Positions 60,710 through 64,000 of a DNA stretch of 64,000 nt are shown here, one piece after another. The stretch covers positions 682,001 to 746,000 of the forward strand of contig CP158568.1 of assembly GCA_040269895.1 (NCBI GenBank). The letters run 5' to 3'. Below the pieces are notes generated by a model. It was not told where the DNA came from. It saw only the letters and a program-made list of their open reading frames with translations, and made no database searches. Within the stretch, counting starts at the first letter, position 1, and each line of letters starts with the position of its first letter. This stretch comes from Ancalomicrobiaceae bacterium S20 (GTDB taxonomy: Bacteria > Pseudomonadota > Alphaproteobacteria > Rhizobiales > Ancalomicrobiaceae). A program made the position numbers and the translations under genes.

Positions 60710-61807
60710 ATGACCGGTCCTGCCTCAATCGATCCCGCCGCCATGCCCCCCCCCGAACCGGGCTCAGCCGCCGACGTCACGGCGGCTGAAGCGTTCTCGG
60801 CCGACGTCGTCATCGTCGGCGCCGGTCCGGCCGGGCTGTTCGCGGTGTTCCAGCTCGGCCTCTACGATCTGCGCTGCGTCGTGGTCGACAGTCTCGGCCA
60901 TGCCGGCGGGCAGCTCGCGGAATACTATCCCGACAAGCCGATCTACGACGTGCCCGGCCACACGGTGATCGGCGCGCTCGAACTCGTTGGCGCGCTACAG
61001 AAACAGGTCGCGCCGTTCGGGCCGGTCTACCGGTTCGGCGAGCGCGTCGACCGCATCGCGGCGCGGACCGCGGGTGGTTTCGAGGTCGACACCGACGGTG
61101 GCACCAAGCTCACCTGCCGCGCCGTCGTGCTCGCGACCGGCGGCGGCGCGTTCCGGCCGAAGCGGCCGGAGATCGACGGCTTGGCGGGGTTCGAGGCGGG
61201 CGGTTCGGTGATGGCGGTGTTCGATCCCACCGCGCTCGCCGGCCACGACGTCGTGGTGCTCGGCGGCGGCGATGTCGCGCTCGAGCGCGCGATCGCGGCC
61301 GCGGAGGCCGCCGCCTCCGTGACGCTCGTCCATCGCCGCGACGATTTCCAGGCCGCACCGGCGCTGGTGGTCCGGTTCCGGACGCTGGTGGCGGAGGGGC
61401 GGACTCGGCTCGCGATCGGCCGGCCGGTCGGGCTAGAGGGAGTGGACGGCCGGCTGAGCGGGGTTCTGGTCCGCGGCCTCGGCGTCGAGCAGCGCGTCGC
61501 GGCGACGCGGCTCCTGCCGTGCCTCGGCACCGATCTCGACCGGACGGGACCGGCGGCGTGGGATCTCGACGCCAGCGACGGACGGATCCCGGTCGATCCG
61601 GCGAGCTTCGAGACGCGCCGGCCGGGCATCTTCGCGATCGGCGACGGCGCGCTCTATCCGGGCAAGCTGCCGCTGATCCTCTGCGGCTTTCACGAGGCGG
61701 CGCTGATGGCGCAGGCGGTGCGGCGCCGGCTGCAGCCCAGGACGCGGCCGATCCTGCCCTATTCCTCGAGCTCCTCCGACCTGCAGCGAAAGCTCGGCGT
61801 CCGCTGA
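60710..61807 (+). CDS. ferredoxin-NADP(+) reductase, thioredoxin-reductase-like type
   Basis: A 365-residue flavoprotein. FAD Rossmann motif VVIVGAGPAGLFAVFQLG; NAD(P) motif VVVLGGGDVALERAIAAAEAAASVTLVHRRDDF with His-Arg-Arg for the NADPH phosphate; and GIFAIGDGALYPGKLPLILCGFHEAALMA at the end. There is no CxxC redox pair, and the C-terminal extension ILPYSSSSSDLQRKLG is typical of the TrxR-like FNR family (FdR2/YumC type). It reduces the adjacent ferredoxin with NADPH. Confidence 0.93.
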   Translation: MTGPASIDPAAMPPPEPGSAADVTAAEAFSADVVIVGAGPAGLFAVFQLGLYDLRCVVVDSLGHAGGQLAEYYPDKPIYDVPGHTVIGALELVGALQKQVAPFGPVYRFGERVDRIAARTAGGFEVDTDGGTKLTCRAVVLATGGGAFRPKRPEIDGLAGFEAGGSVMAVFDPTALAGHDVVVLGGGDVALERAIAAAEAAASVTLVHRRDDFQAAPALVVRFRTLVAEGRTRLAIGRPVGLEGVDGRLSGVLVRGLGVEQRVAATRLLPCLGTDLDRTGPAAWDLDASDGRIPVDPASFETRRPGIFAIGDGALYPGKLPLILCGFHEAALMAQAVRRRLQPRTRPILPYSSSSSDLQRKLGVR

Positions 61808-61908
61808 CGACTTCGGCCCCGAGCGCTGACGCGATCCGCGGAACCCATGCCCGCCGGGCGACATTGCCTTGCCACGACCGACGGCGATCGGACGAGGGAG
61901 GTTTCGGC

Positions 61909-62427
61909 ATGCATGGAACGGCACGGATCGCAGGCGCGGCGCTTGCAGCAACCCTCGGGCTGGGGCTCGGCGCGGGCTCGGCGCGGGCGGATCGGAACAC
62001 CGATTTTCTCGCGCGTCTGAACGGCTCCTGGACGGGCTCGGGCCAGGTGCGCTCGGCGCCGGGCGCCGCGCCCGGCGCGACGCGCTGCCGGCTGACCGGC
62101 TCGGGCTCGGGTAATTCCGTCACCATCTCTGGCGCCTGCGACGGCGCGGCCAAGAATGCGCAGATCGTCGTCGACCTGCGCTGGAGCGCGCCGACGGGGC
62201 AGGTGCTCGGTACGTTCCAGGGCGGCGGCGAGACCGGCACGGCGCGGCTCGCCGGCAAGATCTCCGGCCGCACGCTGACGATGCAGGTCACGTCCCAGAA
62301 CGGCGGCACCGGTCACATGGTGCTGACCTTCGCCGGCGACCGGTCCGCGAGCCTGAAGGTCACCGGCCGCGACCGTGACGCCGGCGGAACCGTGACCTGG
62401 GTCGACGTGCGGCTGTCGAAGGGGTGA
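61909..62427 (+). CDS. secreted beta-rich protein of unknown function
   Basis: A 172-residue protein with a signal peptide (MHGTARIAGAALAATLGLGLG, cleavage near SARADR). The mature domain begins DFLARLNGSWTGSGQVRS, a lipocalin-like pattern, and contains a probable disulfide (GATRCRLTG and SGACDGAA). Start ATG 61909 has a GGGAGG ribosome site. It lies about 100 bases downstream of the reductase. Ligand and role unknown. Confidence 0.72.
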   Translation: MHGTARIAGAALAATLGLGLGAGSARADRNTDFLARLNGSWTGSGQVRSAPGAAPGATRCRLTGSGSGNSVTISGACDGAAKNAQIVVDLRWSAPTGQVLGTFQGGGETGTARLAGKISGRTLTMQVTSQNGGTGHMVLTFAGDRSASLKVTGRDRDAGGTVTWVDVRLSKG

Positions 62428-62523
62428 GGCTTCCGGTGCTCGCGGGAGACGGTTTGCCCGCCGGCGGTGATCGCCTATCCTGAGACCCGCGCCGACCCAT
62501 GGCGCGGTCAGAGGGAACGGCCG

Positions 62524-63699
62524 ATGTTCGTCAGGTTTCTCGCCGAGTTGAAGGGCGCCGGGCTGCCGGTGTCGGTGCGGGAGTATCTGACGCTCATGCA
62601 GGCGCTCGACCGGGACTTGGCCGAAAAGCGCGTCGAGGACTTCTACTATCTCGCCCGCGCCACGCTGGTGAAGGACGAGAAGAACCTCGACAAGTTCGAC
62701 CGCGTGTTCTCGACCGTGTTCAAGGGCCTCGACCTGATGGGCGAGGCGCTGTCGGCGACCATCCCCGAGGAATGGCTGCGCAAGCTGGCGGAGCGGCACC
62801 TGACCGAGGACGAGAAAGCGCTGATCCAGTCGCTCGGCGGCTGGGACAAGCTCATGGAGACGCTGAAGCAGCGTCTGGAAGAGCAGAAGGGCCGGCACCA
62901 GGGCGGCAACAAGTGGATCGGCACCGCCGGCACCTCGCCGTTCGGTGCCTATGGCTACAATCCGGAAGGTGTCCGGATCGGCCAGGACGAGAGCCGGCAC
63001 CGCCGCGCGGTCAAGGTCTGGGACCGGCGCGAGTTCAAGGATCTCGACGACACGGTCGAGCTCGGCACCCGCAACATCAAGGTCGCGCTGAAGCGCCTGC
63101 GCAAGTTCGCGCGCACGGGTGCCGCCGACGAACTCGATCTCGACGATACGATCCGCGCCACCGCTCACCGCGGCTATCTCGACATCAAGATGCGGCCCGA
63201 GCGGCACAATGCGGTGAAGCTGCTCGTGTTCTTCGACGTCGGCGGCTCGATGGACGATCATGTCCGCGTCTGCGAGGAACTGTTCTCGGCGGTCAGGACC
63301 GAGTTCAAGACCATGGAGTGGTTCTACTTCCACAACTTTCTCTATGAGAGCGTGTGGAAGAACAATCACCGCCGCCACGCCGAGCGCATCCCGACCTTCG
63401 ACCTGCTGCACAAGTTCCCGCACGATTACAAAGTCATCGTGGTCGGCGACGCCTCGATGAGCCCCTACGAGATCACCTATCCCGGCGGTTCGGTCGAACA
63501 CTGGAACGAGGAGCCTGGCGCGGTCTGGCTCGGCCGCGTGCTTGCGACCTATCCGAAGGCGGTCTGGCTCAATCCTCTGCCCGAGCGGCAATGGGCGTAT
63601 ACGCATTCGATCGGCATGGTGCGGCAGCTGATGGGCGACCGGATGTATCCGCTGACGCTCGAAGGGCTCGACGGCGCGATGCGCGAGCTGGCGCGCTGA
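62524..63699 (+). CDS. CoxE-like VWA-domain protein
   Basis: A 391-residue protein. The N-terminal helical part (MFVRFLAELKGAGLPVSVREYLTLMQAL) is followed by the VWA domain from about residue 215. Its MIDAS reads FFDVGGSMDDH, a D-x-G-G-S variant typical of this family rather than DxSxS, with VIVVGDASMSPYEI as the second metal element. Such proteins work with MoxR/CoxD AAA+ ATPases in metal-centre maturation; no such ATPase is in view. ATG 62524 has a GAGGG ribosome site. The orphan CoxL-like subunit at 26837-29143 might be a client, but this is only a guess. Confidence 0.85.
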   Translation: MFVRFLAELKGAGLPVSVREYLTLMQALDRDLAEKRVEDFYYLARATLVKDEKNLDKFDRVFSTVFKGLDLMGEALSATIPEEWLRKLAERHLTEDEKALIQSLGGWDKLMETLKQRLEEQKGRHQGGNKWIGTAGTSPFGAYGYNPEGVRIGQDESRHRRAVKVWDRREFKDLDDTVELGTRNIKVALKRLRKFARTGAADELDLDDTIRATAHRGYLDIKMRPERHNAVKLLVFFDVGGSMDDHVRVCEELFSAVRTEFKTMEWFYFHNFLYESVWKNNHRRHAERIPTFDLLHKFPHDYKVIVVGDASMSPYEITYPGGSVEHWNEEPGAVWLGRVLATYPKAVWLNPLPERQWAYTHSIGMVRQLMGDRMYPLTLEGLDGAMRELAR

Positions 63700-63840
63700 G
63701 CCGGCGTGTCTGAATGCCCGCTGCGCCGCGGGCGCCGGGCAGCGATCCGCTTGTGTCGGTTGCCGGAGCGGCGCTGCGCAGGCACCTTGCAGGTCCACGC
63801 CTGACGCCTTCCTTCGCCGATTTTTCGGAGCCCGCGCCCC

Positions 63841-64000
63841 ATGCCGCGTATCGGAAGCCACGCCTATGGCGCGACGCTGGTGGCGATCGCGGCCGTGCTG
63901 TGGAGCACGGCCGGCATCTATGTGCGGCTCGTGCCGGTCGATACCTGGACCATGCTCGGCTGGCGCTCGTTCTTCGCCGGGCTCGCGCTCGGTGCGCTGG
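63841..64000 (+). CDS. EamA/DMT-family transporter (3' truncated by window)
   Basis: The first 53 codons of a membrane protein: a short leader, then ATLVAIAAVLWSTAGIYVRL as helix 1 and WTMLGWRSFFAGLALGAL as helix 2. The W-S-T-xG pattern in helix 1 and WRSFFAGL in helix 2 are typical of the EamA repeat. The rest lies beyond the window. Confidence 0.8.
   Translation, partial: MPRIGSHAYGATLVAIAAVLWSTAGIYVRLVPVDTWTMLGWRSFFAGLALGAL

Overview
The window is GC-rich (roughly two thirds G+C) and densely coding. It looks like a chromosomal segment of an alphaproteobacterium of the order Hyphomicrobiales (Rhizobiales). The best markers are a 2016-residue Growth-Pole-Ring (GPR)-like protein, a plcP-agt lipid-remodelling pair and a rhizobial-type urt operon. 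The genus cannot be decided from the sequence. No rRNA, tRNA, insertion sequence, prophage or CRISPR array was found.

Layout. (1) 1-3.8 kb: end of an operon with a nucleoside/sugar-type ABC ATPase, a biuret-hydrolase-like cysteine hydrolase and an AtzG/AtzE/AtzH-like amidase set. (2) 4-5.9 kb: a PilZ protein, a secreted protein and a DUF4405 cytochrome. (3) 6-11.9 kb: the complete urea transporter urtABCDE on the minus strand, with a well-formed sigma-54 promoter. Regions 1 and 3 together suggest a nitrogen-scavenging island. (4) 12-22 kb: a phosphoribosyltransferase, a degenerate protease-like protein with a peptidoglycan-binding domain, and the alpha-2-macroglobulin/PbpC pair. (5) 22-34.8 kb: metabolic and transport genes (MFS, PhnN, EamA, a split acetyltransferase, an orphan molybdenum hydroxylase large subunit, an (R)-amine-transaminase-like enzyme, a HAD dehalogenase, AraC, Pgi and a stand-alone RAM domain). 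(6) 35-38 kb: a TPP riboswitch followed by thiM (frameshifted), thiD and an orphan TRAP binding protein, then a HigBA-type toxin-antitoxin pair. (7) 38.6-47.4 kb: a FAH hydrolase, plcP-agt behind a candidate Pho box, a threonine dehydratase, a CheZ-like phosphatase, an MFS carrier, and dgcN-dgcA for D-glutamate. (8) 47.6-51.9 kb: a Mla lipid-transport operon whose mlaD carries an in-frame amber codon. (9) 52-64 kb: a second PilZ protein, the GPR-like giant, an HPt protein, a ferredoxin and ferredoxin reductase, a CoxE-like VWA protein, and the start of an EamA transporter.

Three genes appear interrupted: thiM by a frameshift, the GNAT gene by a frameshift, and mlaD by a nonsense codon. Each could be real decay or a base-call error, and raw reads would settle it. 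The least conventional observations are the amide-hydrolase operon, the riboswitch-controlled orphan TRAP protein, the 11/22-residue repeat architecture of the GPR homologue, the degenerate protease-like envelope protein and the amber-interrupted mlaD.
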